Positions 45,280 through 53,732 of a stretch of DNA of 64,000 bases are shown here, piece after piece. Under the pieces are notes generated by a model, which had not been told where the DNA came from, searched no databases, and saw only the letters and a list, made by a program, of their open reading frames with translations. How positions within the stretch are numbered: position 1 is the first letter of the stretch; each line of letters starts with the position of its first letter. Made by a program: the position numbers and the translations under genes. Source of the DNA: Lederbergia graminis (lineage in GTDB: Bacteria > Bacillota > Bacilli > Bacillales > Bacillaceae_C); NCBI RefSeq assembly GCF_042655485.1, contig NZ_JBHSMC010000001.1:682001-746000 (forward strand), in the 5' to 3' direction.

Positions 45280-46172
45280 TTTTCTATTCCTCCCCTATAC
45301 TCCATTCCTTTTATCATGTTGTATACAGCAGAGGTGAGTGGCATATCATTACCAACTTTATTTCCTTCTTCCATTATATAACCTAAAATAGCATCAATTT
45401 CTGTTTTTCCCCCACTTATAATATCCTTAAGCATCGACGATGTATTGTTTCTCGTTTGCAAACAAATTTGTTTAATATGGAGGAAGCTCTGTTCCTTATT
45501 AACGGTTGGAAAAACGCTTACGATTTCATCAAAAAGCTGTTCAAACACAGAAAAATAATAAGGGTTAGTAATCAGTTCACCATTTTTCACTTGGAAAATT
45601 GCGGTTAGTGGATTTATAACTGCATTCGCTAATAATTTTGAAATCAACATCACTTCATACTCTTTTTTAATTTCAAATGGAAAGTGATGATCTCTTGATA
45701 GTGGAAAATCAGTAAAATCCCCTTCTAACCCCCGATAAATCGCTACATTCGTCTGTCCAATTCCAGTATGCTCTACTGTCGTACTATTCACCTTCCTAAC
45801 ACCATGCTCTACGGTACCGACGAAGATTTTCTCATTAGACATTTGTTCCATTAATGACAAGTGACCCATACCATTCTGAATAAATAATATTGGAATGTCA
45901 GATGGTAGTATATCAGGTAGATTAAGTGTGGAAAAATGGTATTGCTTCATAGCTACAATGATAAAGTCCTGATTCTTTATCATATCACGACTTACTTCAG
46001 CACTAACTTTGCGGGTCTTTGCCAAATTCTCGCTGCAGACAGTTATACCTTCCTTGCCTAATACGTTAGCCTGTTCTACTGTTCTTGTAAATATCGTTAC
46101 ATTATGGTTTTGGCTTAAATAATAGCCAAATAGTAGTCCAACCGCTCCACCACCAATTATTCCTACCTTCAC
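45276..46172 (-). CDS. panE: 2-dehydropantoate 2-reductase (panE/ApbA family)
   Basis: NADPH-dependent reduction of ketopantoate to pantoate in coenzyme A synthesis. Start-corrected to GTG at 46172 (KVGIIGGGAVGLLFGYYLS), with AGGTG 5 bp upstream. The product is 298 aa. The N-terminal dinucleotide motif GGGAVG (~6-11), the AMKQY segment, and the catalytic-domain LLANAVINPLTAIF motif are present. B. subtilis has two paralogues, and the one at this position is ylbQ. Confidence 0.87.
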   Translation of the reverse strand: MKVGIIGGGAVGLLFGYYLSQNHNVTIFTRTVEQANVLGKEGITVCSENLAKTRKVSAEVSRDMIKNQDFIIVAMKQYHFSTLNLPDILPSDIPILFIQNGMGHLSLMEQMSNEKIFVGTVEHGVRKVNSTTVEHTGIGQTNVAIYRGLEGDFTDFPLSRDHHFPFEIKKEYEVMLISKLLANAVINPLTAIFQVKNGELITNPYYFSVFEQLFDEIVSVFPTVNKEQSFLHIKQICLQTRNNTSSMLKDIISGGKTEIDAILGYIMEEGNKVGNDMPLTSAVYNMIKGMEYRGGIEK

Positions 46173-46341
46173 GTTATCACCTATAAACATTGTATTTTAT
46201 AGTACTATTGTAGCAAAAACAGAATGAAAGTAGTTAGTTATTTCGCATTTGAGACGAATTCAATAAAAATAATGAAAAAGATGAAACTATTCATACAAAA
46301 TATCGTATAATTAACAGAATGATATTTTAGGAGGTATTTGT

Positions 46342-46767
46342 TTGAAAAGAACAGCGGAATTTACACTAGGAATCATTGGAACAATCATTAGTGGATTAAT
46401 GAGCCTTTTAGGAATGTTTTTAATTTGGACAGCATCTTCTGATGAAGTAAGGGCTGAAGTGGAAAAACAAGTTCAAGATGACCCTATGATGGTACAAGAA
46501 GATATTGATGTGGTACTTGGGCTATTCTCCACAGGTGGCTGGGCTATTATTATAGCATCCATTATTGGAATTATTTTTGGAATAATAGCTATCATAAGCA
46601 TAAAAGGTAATAAAAATCCGAAATTAGCAGGCTGGATGTATATAGTTGGCGGTGTACTAGTTGGTATCATTAGCTTAGGTCTTGGATTTTTACCTGCATT
46701 ACTATTCATTATAGCAGGTATTATGTGCTTCGTTCGCAAACAACCAGCTGAACCAACTGCATACTAA
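46342..46767 (+). CDS. DUF4064-type small membrane protein
   Basis: 141 aa. Starts with TTG at 46342, with GGAGGT 6 bp upstream. An N-terminal helix (TLGIIGTIISGLMSLLGMFLIW) is followed by an extracytoplasmic acidic loop (~30-60) and three further helices. The pattern fits DUF4064, a family common in Bacillaceae with no known function. It is divergent from panE and has its own terminator. Transcription is likely monocistronic. Confidence 0.7.
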   Translation: MKRTAEFTLGIIGTIISGLMSLLGMFLIWTASSDEVRAEVEKQVQDDPMMVQEDIDVVLGLFSTGGWAIIIASIIGIIFGIIAIISIKGNKNPKLAGWMYIVGGVLVGIISLGLGFLPALLFIIAGIMCFVRKQPAEPTAY

Positions 46768-46796
46768 ATCATTTTAAAAACAAAGGTACAAAAACG

Positions 46797-46842
46797 AGGC
46801 TTACCAAAGTGTCAACATATTTGACATGTTGGAAGCCTTTAT
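46797..46842 (+). terminator. Terminator after DUF4064 gene
   Basis: AGGCTT.CCAA..TGTCAA pairs with TTGACA..TTGG.AGCCT and is followed by TTATTAATTTTT on the plus strand. Confidence 0.75.
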
Positions 46843-46979
46843 TAATTTTTAAATTTAAGTTTTCAATTTACATGTAGAGAACATATTCTTTCGATTGATG
46901 CTAATTATGGTTTACTCCACTATAAATAGCAAAGAAGCAGAATGGAATAAAAAAAGGTTGAGAAAAAGGAATATAGTTG

Positions 46980-47025
46980 CAAATAAAAACCGAACTATCC
47001 TATTTCAAAATAAGATAGTTCGGTC
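46980..47025 (-). terminator. Terminator after rsfA
   Basis: Stem ACCGAACTATC/GATAGTTCGGT, extended by imperfect pairing and followed on the minus strand by TTTTTATTTG. It lies 160 bp beyond the rsfA stop. Confidence 0.75.
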
Positions 47026-47184
47026 ACTTTATCAATTATAAAATTTTTTATAGTTACAAGCGAAGTGTATTTCCGAAGCGGTATAGCTACACTTAGATTA
47101 TTCAGATCTACATCCAAGTTAAATCGGTTTGTCTCAACCGCATTTCATTCAAAGAACTTAATGAACTTGAATTCATCTGCTCTC

Positions 47185-47748
47185 TTATGCGCTAAAGTCT
47201 TCTGCCATTTTTCTTGCCTTGTTCAGTACATTTATTAAGGAGTTGTATTCATCTTTTAACATATTATATTCTTCCGTTAAATTATCTAATGACTTTAGTA
47301 CTTTCGCATTCTCATCGTTGAGTTCATCTATTTTATTTCTTAGTTTGGCATTTTCTTTTTTATAATTAGAAATATTTTCTAATTCAGTTTCTATTCTTTT
47401 AATATATTGGAGAGCATCACTAATACTAACAACTTCCTGTTCATTCACTTCAGCTTCCACACTCTCTTTCACTAGAACTGAAGGATTTACTGTTGGGACA
47501 ACTTCTTGCGTTACTTCCTTTTTCTTTTCCTTTTTTTGTTTTTTAGCTAAATCGATAGCTTCTTTATATTGCTTCCGGATATTTGAGTTCCAGCGAAATC
47601 CGCAAGCAGCGGCTGTTCTTTTTAGTTTTCTTCCTGCTGCTTCAAAGGCTTGGAGTTGAGTACTCCCATCCCTTATATGCGCAAGCACTATTTCCGCAAG
47701 CACTAAATCTTCATCAGCAGTCCATGCATCTTGGCGTGCAGCTGTCAT
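47185..47748 (-). CDS. rsfA: Prespore-specific regulator RsfA
   Basis: Transcriptional regulator of SigF-dependent genes in the forespore. Start-corrected to the ATG at 47748 (MTAARQDAWTADEDLVLAE), with AGGAGTG upstream. The product is 187 aa. An N-terminal Myb/SANT-like DNA-binding domain (~5-62, with conserved Trp and the RTAAACGFRWNS segment) is followed by a Lys-rich linker and a C-terminal coiled coil (~120-175). It lies downstream of rpmF and ylbN, as in B. subtilis. Confidence 0.92.
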   Translation of the reverse strand: MTAARQDAWTADEDLVLAEIVLAHIRDGSTQLQAFEAAGRKLKRTAAACGFRWNSNIRKQYKEAIDLAKKQKKEKKKEVTQEVVPTVNPSVLVKESVEAEVNEQEVVSISDALQYIKRIETELENISNYKKENAKLRNKIDELNDENAKVLKSLDNLTEEYNMLKDEYNSLINVLNKARKMAEDFSA

Positions 47749-47828
47749 ATATATCACTCCTATTTTTTTCTAATTATATGCTTCAAATAGGAGAGATAGA
47801 ATAAAATTAAGATCATATTAAGATAATA

Positions 47829-47868
47829 AAAAAATCGCGAAGAGCCATGGTCTCTTCACGATTTTTTA
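47829..47868. terminator. Terminator after rpmF
   Basis: ATCGTGAAGAG and CTCTTCGCGAT flank the ACCATGG centre, with A/T runs on both sides. It is strong on the minus strand (T7). Confidence 0.85.
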
Positions 47869-48042
47869 TTAATTGCTTGCTACTTCTTTGCCTTTATATG
47901 TTCCACATTCTTTACATACACGGTGTGCTAGTTTCATTTCTCCACAATTAGAGCATGCAACCATACCTGGGACCTGCAGTTTGAAATGTGTGCGGCGTTG
48001 TCTTTTTGCTGTTTTAGATGTTCTTCTCTTAGGTACTGCCAT
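47869..48042 (-). CDS. rpmF: 50S ribosomal protein L32
   Basis: Start-corrected to the ATG at 48042 (MAVPKRRTSKTAKRQRRTHFKL), with AAGGAGGTG upstream. The product is 57 aa. The zinc ribbon is intact with CSNCGE and CKECG, so this is the zinc-containing C+ form. It lies 48 bp downstream of ylbN, the conserved DUF177-rpmF pair. Confidence 0.97.
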   Translation of the reverse strand: MAVPKRRTSKTAKRQRRTHFKLQVPGMVACSNCGEMKLAHRVCKECGTYKGKEVASN

Positions 48043-48090
48043 TCTTCCCACCTCCTTAAAAGGATAACGTTCACTTTCTAGTGATTGATT

Positions 48091-48624
48091 TTACTCATTA
48101 TTGTTATCCAGCAATTTAGCTAATCCTGCTAAACGCGGATCTACTTTTTTTTCCTTATCTTGCAAATATTGTTCTTCCGTCATTACTTCCCAGTCACTTC
48201 CTGCCTGAAGACCCTTATTTTCAAGAGCAGCTTCTGAGAAAACTTGTATTGGAATTTCCAATATAAGTAACTCTTCAATGATAGGCATTAAATCCACAAT
48301 ACCTGCTTCCGCATGGTGGAATTCGTCCATTTCGGCAAATTCTTCTTCTTGAGGATTTAACAGAAAGATTTCTGTTGAATGGATATCAATAGGAAAATCT
48401 ACATCTACAAGAGTTCTAGAACAGGGTAATATTATTGACCCTGTTAAATGAAGGTCAAAAGTTACTTTTTGTGAATCAAGTTTGGCTTTTCCCGTGATAT
48501 GAATTAAAGATGCTCCTCTTACTTCCGAGTCACGTCTCTTTAATCCTTCTGCCACGTTGACATAATCATCAATTTTCAGGCCATTTTCACGATATTTCCG
48601 CAATTGATTAACTGTCCATTTCAT
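48091..48624 (-). CDS. ylbN: DUF177 (YceD-like) protein YlbN
   Basis: Start-corrected to the ATG at 48624 (MKWTVNQLRKYRENGLKID), with GAGGTG upstream. The product is 177 aa. DUF177 proteins precede rpmF in most bacteria and have been tied to 23S rRNA accumulation. The conserved C-terminal acidic part (EEFAEMDEFHHAEAGIVDLMPIIEELLILEIP) and the trailing DPRLAGLAKLL element are visible. The usual pair of cysteines is reduced to a single Cys in LPCSRTL. Confidence 0.9.
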   Translation of the reverse strand: MKWTVNQLRKYRENGLKIDDYVNVAEGLKRRDSEVRGASLIHITGKAKLDSQKVTFDLHLTGSIILPCSRTLVDVDFPIDIHSTEIFLLNPQEEEFAEMDEFHHAEAGIVDLMPIIEELLILEIPIQVFSEAALENKGLQAGSDWEVMTEEQYLQDKEKKVDPRLAGLAKLLDNNNE

Positions 48625-48911
48625 CGATATCACCTCTAGGCAACAAAAGTAATTATAGCTTTCAGCACAAAGTTTGTCAATAAAAAAACAGTAGCATCAC
48701 ACATTATCCTGAGCACTTATTATATCGGGATTTATTCAAGCCTTAAAACGTAAGACACCCCACCACTTATTACAAATCTAAAAGATATGATTCCACTAAC
48801 AATTAGCTTTTCCAAGTATACAAGTATTCATAAGGTGTTTATAATTTCTATTATGACAGTATGATATATGTAAGGATGGAATTGATTTTAGTAAAAGGAG
48901 GTAAATAGATT

Positions 48912-50147
48912 ATGCGGAGTGTCGGAGTAGTAGTAGAATATAACCCTTTTCATAATGGACACCTATATCATATACAATCAGCAAAACAACTATCACAATC
49001 TGATATAACCATTGCAGTGATGAGCGGAAATTTCCTCCAAAGAGGTGAACCTGCACTAGTATCAAAATGGGCCCGTACTAAAATGGCGCTACATGCAGGA
49101 GTAGATATAGTTATCGAGCTCCCATACGCTTTTGCTGTACAACAAGCAGAAGCATTTGCATTTGGCTCCGTTTATATACTAGATGCATTGAAGTGTAATG
49201 GAATTTGCTTTGGTAGTGAATCAGGCGATGTAAATCATTTTGTAAGTACATATACATTTTTAGAACAACATAGGGATAGTTATGAGCATTATATTCGCAC
49301 ATTTATAAAAGAAGGAGTAAGTTATCCAACTGCTTTAGCGAAAGCATTTGACAAACTTCAGCCTGATAAAGATATGATTGATTTGTCAAAACCAAATAAC
49401 ATACTCGGCTATCATTATTATGCAGCAGCTAAAAGATTACATTCTTTACTTGATTTTTATACAGTAAAAAGAAAAAATGCAGAATATCATGATCAAGACT
49501 TTTCTAATGCTACAATTGCTAGTGCTACTTCCATTCGAAAAGCTTTACAGCAAAATGGTAACCTTTCAGATGTTGAACCTTACTTACCAAAATCCACAAC
49601 ATCTGAATTGGAAAGTTATCATGCAAATTATGGCCAATTCCATGATTGGGAAGTTTATTGGCCATTGTTACAATATCAGTTGTTTTCTCATAATGAAACT
49701 AGTCTGCGAGAGATTTATGAAGTGGAAGAAGGAATAGAAAACCGATTATTAAGAGCAGCAAAATCAGCCACTAGCTTTGAGGCTTTTATGCAAATTATAA
49801 AGACGAAACGTTATACATGGACTAGATTACAACGAATGTGTGTACATATTTTAACGAATACGCCCAAAAGCTCTATTCATTCATTAGGTGAAACTCCTTC
49901 TTATGCTCGTTTACTCGGGATGAGTGAGGCTGGTAGGGTTTATTTAAACCAAATTAAGAAGGAAATAGAAATCCCTCTTGTTTCTAAAGTTTCTGCTTTT
50001 GATAACGAAATGATTCAGCTTGATGTAAAAGCTACAAATGTATATGCGACCGGGTTAAATGAGCCTTATAAATCAAAGCTGTTGAAGCAAGAGTTTGCCC
50101 AACCACCTGTTTACTTAAAGGAAAGAGGCTTGAACAAAATAATGTAG
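48912..50147 (+). CDS. tmcAL: tRNA(Met) cytidine acetate ligase TmcAL (YlbM)
   Basis: ATP-dependent enzyme that forms N4-acetylcytidine at the wobble base of elongator tRNA-Met using acetate. At 411 aa the N-terminal nucleotidyltransferase fold has VEYNPFHNGHLYHI (HxGH-type, residues ~8-21), MSGNFLQRGEPA and the FGSESGDV segment. The ATATSIRKAL motif (~195-205) follows. An AAAAGGAGG ribosome site precedes the ATG. It is transcribed away from ylbN. The neighbouring protease gene ylbL of B. subtilis is absent. Confidence 0.93.
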   Translation: MRSVGVVVEYNPFHNGHLYHIQSAKQLSQSDITIAVMSGNFLQRGEPALVSKWARTKMALHAGVDIVIELPYAFAVQQAEAFAFGSVYILDALKCNGICFGSESGDVNHFVSTYTFLEQHRDSYEHYIRTFIKEGVSYPTALAKAFDKLQPDKDMIDLSKPNNILGYHYYAAAKRLHSLLDFYTVKRKNAEYHDQDFSNATIASATSIRKALQQNGNLSDVEPYLPKSTTSELESYHANYGQFHDWEVYWPLLQYQLFSHNETSLREIYEVEEGIENRLLRAAKSATSFEAFMQIIKTKRYTWTRLQRMCVHILTNTPKSSIHSLGETPSYARLLGMSEAGRVYLNQIKKEIEIPLVSKVSAFDNEMIQLDVKATNVYATGLNEPYKSKLLKQEFAQPPVYLKERGLNKIM

Positions 50148-50234
50148 GTAAGGATAAAATAAAAGAAACAGAGAGAATTCAAGCAAAAGGCTCATAAGTC
50201 TTGGCAAAGTACAAGTTGGGTTTTGATCGAGGAC

Positions 50235-50290
50235 AAATAACCAGAGACACTAAAAGAATAAACGTCTTTCCGTGTCTCTCCTTTTCTTAT
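50235..50290. terminator. Terminator between tmcAL and ylbK
   Basis: AGAGACAC (about 50243) and GTGTCTCT (about 50273) pair across a ~22-nt loop and are followed by CCTTTTCTT on the plus strand. It lies between convergent genes. Confidence 0.6.
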
Positions 50291-51063
50291 TTAAATTGTT
50301 CCATTTTCGCTTTTATTGCTGGTAGCATTTTTCGTGTCTCTATCTCACCATATTTAATTATTTCGTTAATGTTAGTAAAAGCTCTTGCACTAAATTGTTC
50401 TACAGGTGGTCGAATCATAATGTCTGATTCTTCTCTTCTATTTTCCACTATTTCAATTTGAAGTATATCCAAACTCTGCATGATTACATCATAAATCGTC
50501 GTAATTTCCGCTTTTGTATTTAATCTAGCAACATCACAACCAATGATAATATCAGCACCCATTTTTTTAACTGTTGAAACTGGTACGCGATCCACTACTC
50601 CACCGTCTATAAACAATGATCCATTTATTTCCTCAGGAGTAAATACACCTGGTATAGCAATACTTGCCCTTACTGCCTGTGCTATAGATCCCTTTTTGAA
50701 CTCCACTTTTTCACCTGTTTGTAGATTGGCAGCAATGACGCATACAGGAATCTTCAAATCTTCTAAGTTTTTCCCATGCATAAACAAGTCAATTAAATGT
50801 TTCACTCTGTTTCCAGCTATTAACCCCATCTTTGGTACAGTAAAATCTAAATAATACGTTCTTTTAAACGCGGTGGATAACTTAATTAACTGGTCCAAAT
50901 CATGACCAAATGCATAGAAACAACCTACAAGTGCTCCCATACTGCTGCCCGCAATCATATCGATTGGAATAGAGTTTTCTTGTAACACCTTAATAACTCC
51001 TAAATGAGCAAATCCCCTTGCGCCTCCAGATCCAAGAGCCAAACCAACTTTAGGCATTCCCAC
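50287..51063 (-). CDS. ylbK: Patatin-like phospholipase family protein YlbK
   Basis: Predicted serine esterase or phospholipase of the RssA/NTE type. At 258 aa it has the oxyanion loop GSGGARGFAHLG (residues 12-23), the nucleophile elbow GSSMG (~41-45) and the catalytic Asp in DGGVVDRVPV (~150). The substrate is unknown. GTG at 51063 has GGAGG 8 bp upstream; an ATG two codons later is possible. It is divergent from ylbJ with about 60 bp between the two starts' ribosome sites. Confidence 0.9.
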   Translation of the reverse strand: MGMPKVGLALGSGGARGFAHLGVIKVLQENSIPIDMIAGSSMGALVGCFYAFGHDLDQLIKLSTAFKRTYYLDFTVPKMGLIAGNRVKHLIDLFMHGKNLEDLKIPVCVIAANLQTGEKVEFKKGSIAQAVRASIAIPGVFTPEEINGSLFIDGGVVDRVPVSTVKKMGADIIIGCDVARLNTKAEITTIYDVIMQSLDILQIEIVENRREESDIMIRPPVEQFSARAFTNINEIIKYGEIETRKMLPAIKAKMEQFK

Positions 51064-51151
51064 ACAAATCTCCTCCTACAACATTTTATGGTCTAAAAAT
51101 TATTTCTATGAGTATATTGATTGTGTGGATGTTGAACAGGAGGTATTGGTA

Positions 51152-52381
51152 TTGAATGTATCTAAATTAAAGACAATTTTATTAGCTTCAGGGGCAACAT
51201 TTATGGCAATTACAATGATTTTTCTTCCTGAGGAATCATTTAAGGCATCCATTCGTGGTTTAAAAATGTGGTGGGAAATTGTCTTCCCTTCATTATTTCC
51301 ATTTTTTGTGATTGCGGAATTACTAATTGGATTTGGAGTAGTTAGATTTATTGGGACATTATTAGAACCTTTAATGAGGCCATTATTTAAAGTACCTGGA
51401 GTTGGAGGTTTTCCTTGGGCAATGGGAATGGCAACTGGATTTCCTGCTGGAGCAAAGCTAACAGCTAGACTTAGACAAGAAAAGCAACTAACGAAAATTG
51501 AAGCTGAAAGACTTGTCTCTTTCACAAATGCTTCAAGCCCACTTTTTATTTTCGGCGCTGTATCTGTTGGCTTTTTTCATAACCCAAGACTGGGAATCAT
51601 TCTCGCACTTACGCATTACTTAGGTAATTTTTGCGTTGGCCTTATGATGAGATTTTACGGAAAAGATGGAAAAGATCATAAAATGATAAAAGAACAAAAA
51701 AGAACCTCTTCCGTATTTAATATAAGACAAGCTTTATCTGCATTACATCAAACAAGAATGAAAAACAAGCAACCTATCGGAAAATTATTAGGAGATGCTG
51801 TTATATCTTCCATCCATACGTTACTAATGATTGGTGGCTTCATTATTTTATTTTCAGTACTAAATAAATTATTGTTACTATTAAATATTACACATATATT
51901 AGCTTCATTTTTTGTTATCCTCTTATCTGTCTTTCAATTACCAATTGAATTGAGTATTCCTGCAATTGCTGGCATATTTGAAATTACATTAGGTAGTCAA
52001 TTAACGAGTGAACTCGCTAATGCAACTTTAATGCAAAAAACAATTATCGTTAGTTTTATTTTGGGTTTTAGTGGTTTAAGTGTTCAAGCACAAGTAGCAA
52101 GTATTTTAGCAGAGACAGACATAGATTTTAAACCGTTCTTTGTAGCAAGAATTTTCCAAGGTATATTTGCTGCATTTTTTACGTTCTTATTGTGGAAGCC
52201 AATTGCTACAAAATTTCAACTTGAATCTACTCAAACAACCGCTCCGGTATTTCTACAGCAACATGACTTGTGGTGGCATGAAACAGTGCAATATTTCGAA
52301 GAAATTGGTCCAATAATTACGATCCTTTCTCTTATATGTTATATCTTTATTTATATAAAAAGGATGAGTTCTCCTGTATAA
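51152..52381 (+). CDS. ylbJ: Sporulation integral membrane protein YlbJ
   Basis: Start-corrected to TTG at 51152 (NVSKLKTILLASGATF), with AGGAGG 8 bp upstream. The product is 409 aa, near the B. subtilis size (408). About eight membrane segments are visible. Conserved motifs include WWEIVFPSLFPFFVIAELL and the GMATGFPAGAKLTARLRQ gate-like motif, with SFTNASSPLFIFGAVSVGF following. It is SigE-controlled and needed for spore cortex formation in B. subtilis. Nucleoside-recognition (Gate) domain similarity suggests transport, but the substrate is unproven. Confidence 0.93.
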   Translation: MNVSKLKTILLASGATFMAITMIFLPEESFKASIRGLKMWWEIVFPSLFPFFVIAELLIGFGVVRFIGTLLEPLMRPLFKVPGVGGFPWAMGMATGFPAGAKLTARLRQEKQLTKIEAERLVSFTNASSPLFIFGAVSVGFFHNPRLGIILALTHYLGNFCVGLMMRFYGKDGKDHKMIKEQKRTSSVFNIRQALSALHQTRMKNKQPIGKLLGDAVISSIHTLLMIGGFIILFSVLNKLLLLLNITHILASFFVILLSVFQLPIELSIPAIAGIFEITLGSQLTSELANATLMQKTIIVSFILGFSGLSVQAQVASILAETDIDFKPFFVARIFQGIFAAFFTFLLWKPIATKFQLESTQTTAPVFLQQHDLWWHETVQYFEEIGPIITILSLICYIFIYIKRMSSPV

Positions 52382-52402
52382 GAAGAGCACTCATCCTTAT
52401 CG
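52361..52402. terminator. Terminator between ylbJ and coaD
   Basis: AAGGATGAGT and ACTCATCCTT pair across ~19 nt. The minus strand continues with TTTTTATA. It includes the ylbJ stop codon and lies between convergent genes. Confidence 0.75.
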
Positions 52403-52404
52403 TC

Positions 52405-52884
52405 CTATTTGAATTTACGTTGAAGCGCTTCTTCCACTTCTGGTGGTACAAGCTCTGAAATATTCCCATGATATTTTGCGACTTCTTTTACAATACTAGA
52501 GCTTAAAAATGAATATTGATTATTCGTCATCATGAAGAATGTCTCAATTTGTTCATCTAAAACTCGGTTCATAGATGTCATCTGCATTTCGTATTCAAAG
52601 TCTGAAACGGCTCGAAGCCCACGTAATATAGCGTTAGCTCGAACTCTCTTAGCATAATCTATAAGCAAACCGTTAAACGTGTCTACTTTCACATTTGCAA
52701 TGTCTTTTGTAACTTCTCTCAATAAACTTATTCTTTCATCTACTGTAAATAAAGAATTCTTAGTTGAATTGTTCAATACAGCAACATAAACCTCATCGAA
52801 TACTTTAGCTCCGCGACGAATGATATCCATATGACCTAGAGTAACTGGATCAAAACTGCCGGGGCAAACTGCAATACTAGGCAT
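52405..52884 (-). CDS. coaD: Phosphopantetheine adenylyltransferase
   Basis: Fourth step of coenzyme A synthesis (adenylation of 4'-phosphopantetheine). At 159 aa it has the nucleotidyltransferase GSFDPVTLGHMDIIRR motif (residues ~8-23) and the C-terminal FLSSSIVKEVA motif. LRGLRAVSDFEYEMQM forms the substrate pocket. It lies 3 bp downstream of rsmD. Confidence 0.97.
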   Translation of the reverse strand: MPSIAVCPGSFDPVTLGHMDIIRRGAKVFDEVYVAVLNNSTKNSLFTVDERISLLREVTKDIANVKVDTFNGLLIDYAKRVRANAILRGLRAVSDFEYEMQMTSMNRVLDEQIETFFMMTNNQYSFLSSSIVKEVAKYHGNISELVPPEVEEALQRKFK

Positions 52885-52887
52885 TGG

Positions 52888-53457
52888 TTAGTCCTCCTTA
52901 ATAGCCTCTGATAAATAATAAATTGTCAAACCAATATTTCCGTAATCACTTGTTTTTCCCTGTTCTAGATTACCAATTTTCTTAGGAAGGACTACGTCGG
53001 TTCCGTGTTCACAAACCACAGTTCCATTTATTGTTAATAAATTGTTTTGCTCAATCATATTAAGTAATGACTCTAATTTTTGCTTACGATATGGTGGATC
53101 AAGAAATATACAATCAAATTGGATTTCTCGCTTAATAATGGATTTTAATGCACGCTCTGCATCATTTCGATATATTTCACATTTATCTTCCAATCCACAT
53201 AAGCCAACGTTTGCTTTTATCGTTTGTAGTGCATTCATATCTCTATCTACAAAGATTACTTTATCTAACCCTCTGCTTAAGGCTTCTATCCCTAGACCAC
53301 CACTTCCTGCAAACAAATCTAAGCCTAGCCCACCTGAAAAGTACGGGCCAATGACATTAAACATTGTTTCCTTTACTTTATCTGTAGTAGGTCTTGTCTG
53401 TTTCCCAGGCACTGATTTTAATTGTCTTCCTTTATAATATCCTGATATAACTCTCAT
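52888..53457 (-). CDS. rsmD: 16S rRNA (guanine-966-N2)-methyltransferase RsmD (YlbH)
   Basis: SAM-dependent methyltransferase. At 189 aa it has MRVISGYYKGRQLKSVPG, RPTTDKVKETMFNVIG and the LDLFAGSGGLGIEALSRG SAM motif (~48-65). The FLDPPYRK catalytic motif (DPPY) is near residue 127. The order rsmD-coaD is conserved across Firmicutes. The upstream region contains a structured RNA candidate on the opposite strand. Confidence 0.95.
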   Translation of the reverse strand: MRVISGYYKGRQLKSVPGKQTRPTTDKVKETMFNVIGPYFSGGLGLDLFAGSGGLGIEALSRGLDKVIFVDRDMNALQTIKANVGLCGLEDKCEIYRNDAERALKSIIKREIQFDCIFLDPPYRKQKLESLLNMIEQNNLLTINGTVVCEHGTDVVLPKKIGNLEQGKTSDYGNIGLTIYYLSEAIKED

Positions 53458-53589
53458 TACTTCACCGATTCACAATAGATTTTTTTCTTTTTACATCCTA
53501 TCATAAGTTCCTTATGCATTCCACAAATAAGAAATTTTCGCTCTAACATAGTATATGTGTATAAAATATCCTTATAGGGCGATAATAAC

Positions 53590-53732
53590 GATAACAGCAT
53601 CAAGTGATGTTGTTGCCAACCGCGGAGAAGACTTACGTTCCCCTTAAGTTCTTCCTCCGGTTTCTCCTCTCCCTTTGCCTTCTATCCTTAATGGAATTAG
53701 AAGGGCCCTGCATAATGTGCAGGGTTTTTTTA
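53590..53732 (+). ncRNA. Candidate C-rich small RNA in the ylbG-rsmD interval
   Basis: Two hairpins are followed by an intrinsic terminator, all oriented for plus-strand transcription. Hairpin 1 pairs AACAGCATC with GATGTTGTT (53593-53614). Hairpin 2 pairs AACCGCGGAGAAGACTT (53618-53634) with AAGTTCTTCCTCCGGTT (53646-53662) and exposes TTCCCCTT in its loop. A pyrimidine-rich single strand (TCTCCTCTCCC, 53662-53673) follows, then the CCCTGCA/TGCAGGG terminator with T7. C-rich loops are typical of sRNAs that block ribosome sites (RsaE/RoxS, FsrA). From memory, a ylbH leader RNA family has been described in this interval in Bacillus. A weak -10 (GATAAT, 53581) is possible. No ORF is supported. 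Confidence 0.45.
53706..53731 (+). terminator. Plus-strand intrinsic terminator
   Basis: Perfect 7-bp stem CCCTGCA/TGCAGGG with a 5-nt loop followed by T7 on the plus strand. The minus strand has no T-run here, so it serves a plus-strand transcript and not the gene at 53733. Confidence 0.85.

Larger units (their letters stand above)
46768..47184. other. Intergenic region between DUF4064 gene and rsfA
   Basis: 417 bp between convergent genes. It contains two terminators facing opposite ways (46797-46842 and 46987-47025). A short AAGTGTA...TACACTT inverted repeat lies at about 47064-47095. Otherwise it is A/T-rich sequence without a supported gene. Confidence 0.6.

Noticed and set aside
46768..47184. 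Hidden small gene
   Set aside because: Short frames on both strands lack ribosome sites, and the region is explained by two convergent terminators.
47829..47868. Small RNA hairpin
   Set aside because: It is a standard terminator for rpmF with T-runs, so no extra RNA is needed.
51106..51525. 139-aa minus-strand frame
   Set aside because: Antisense to the well supported ylbJ gene, and its residue composition looks like a shadow.
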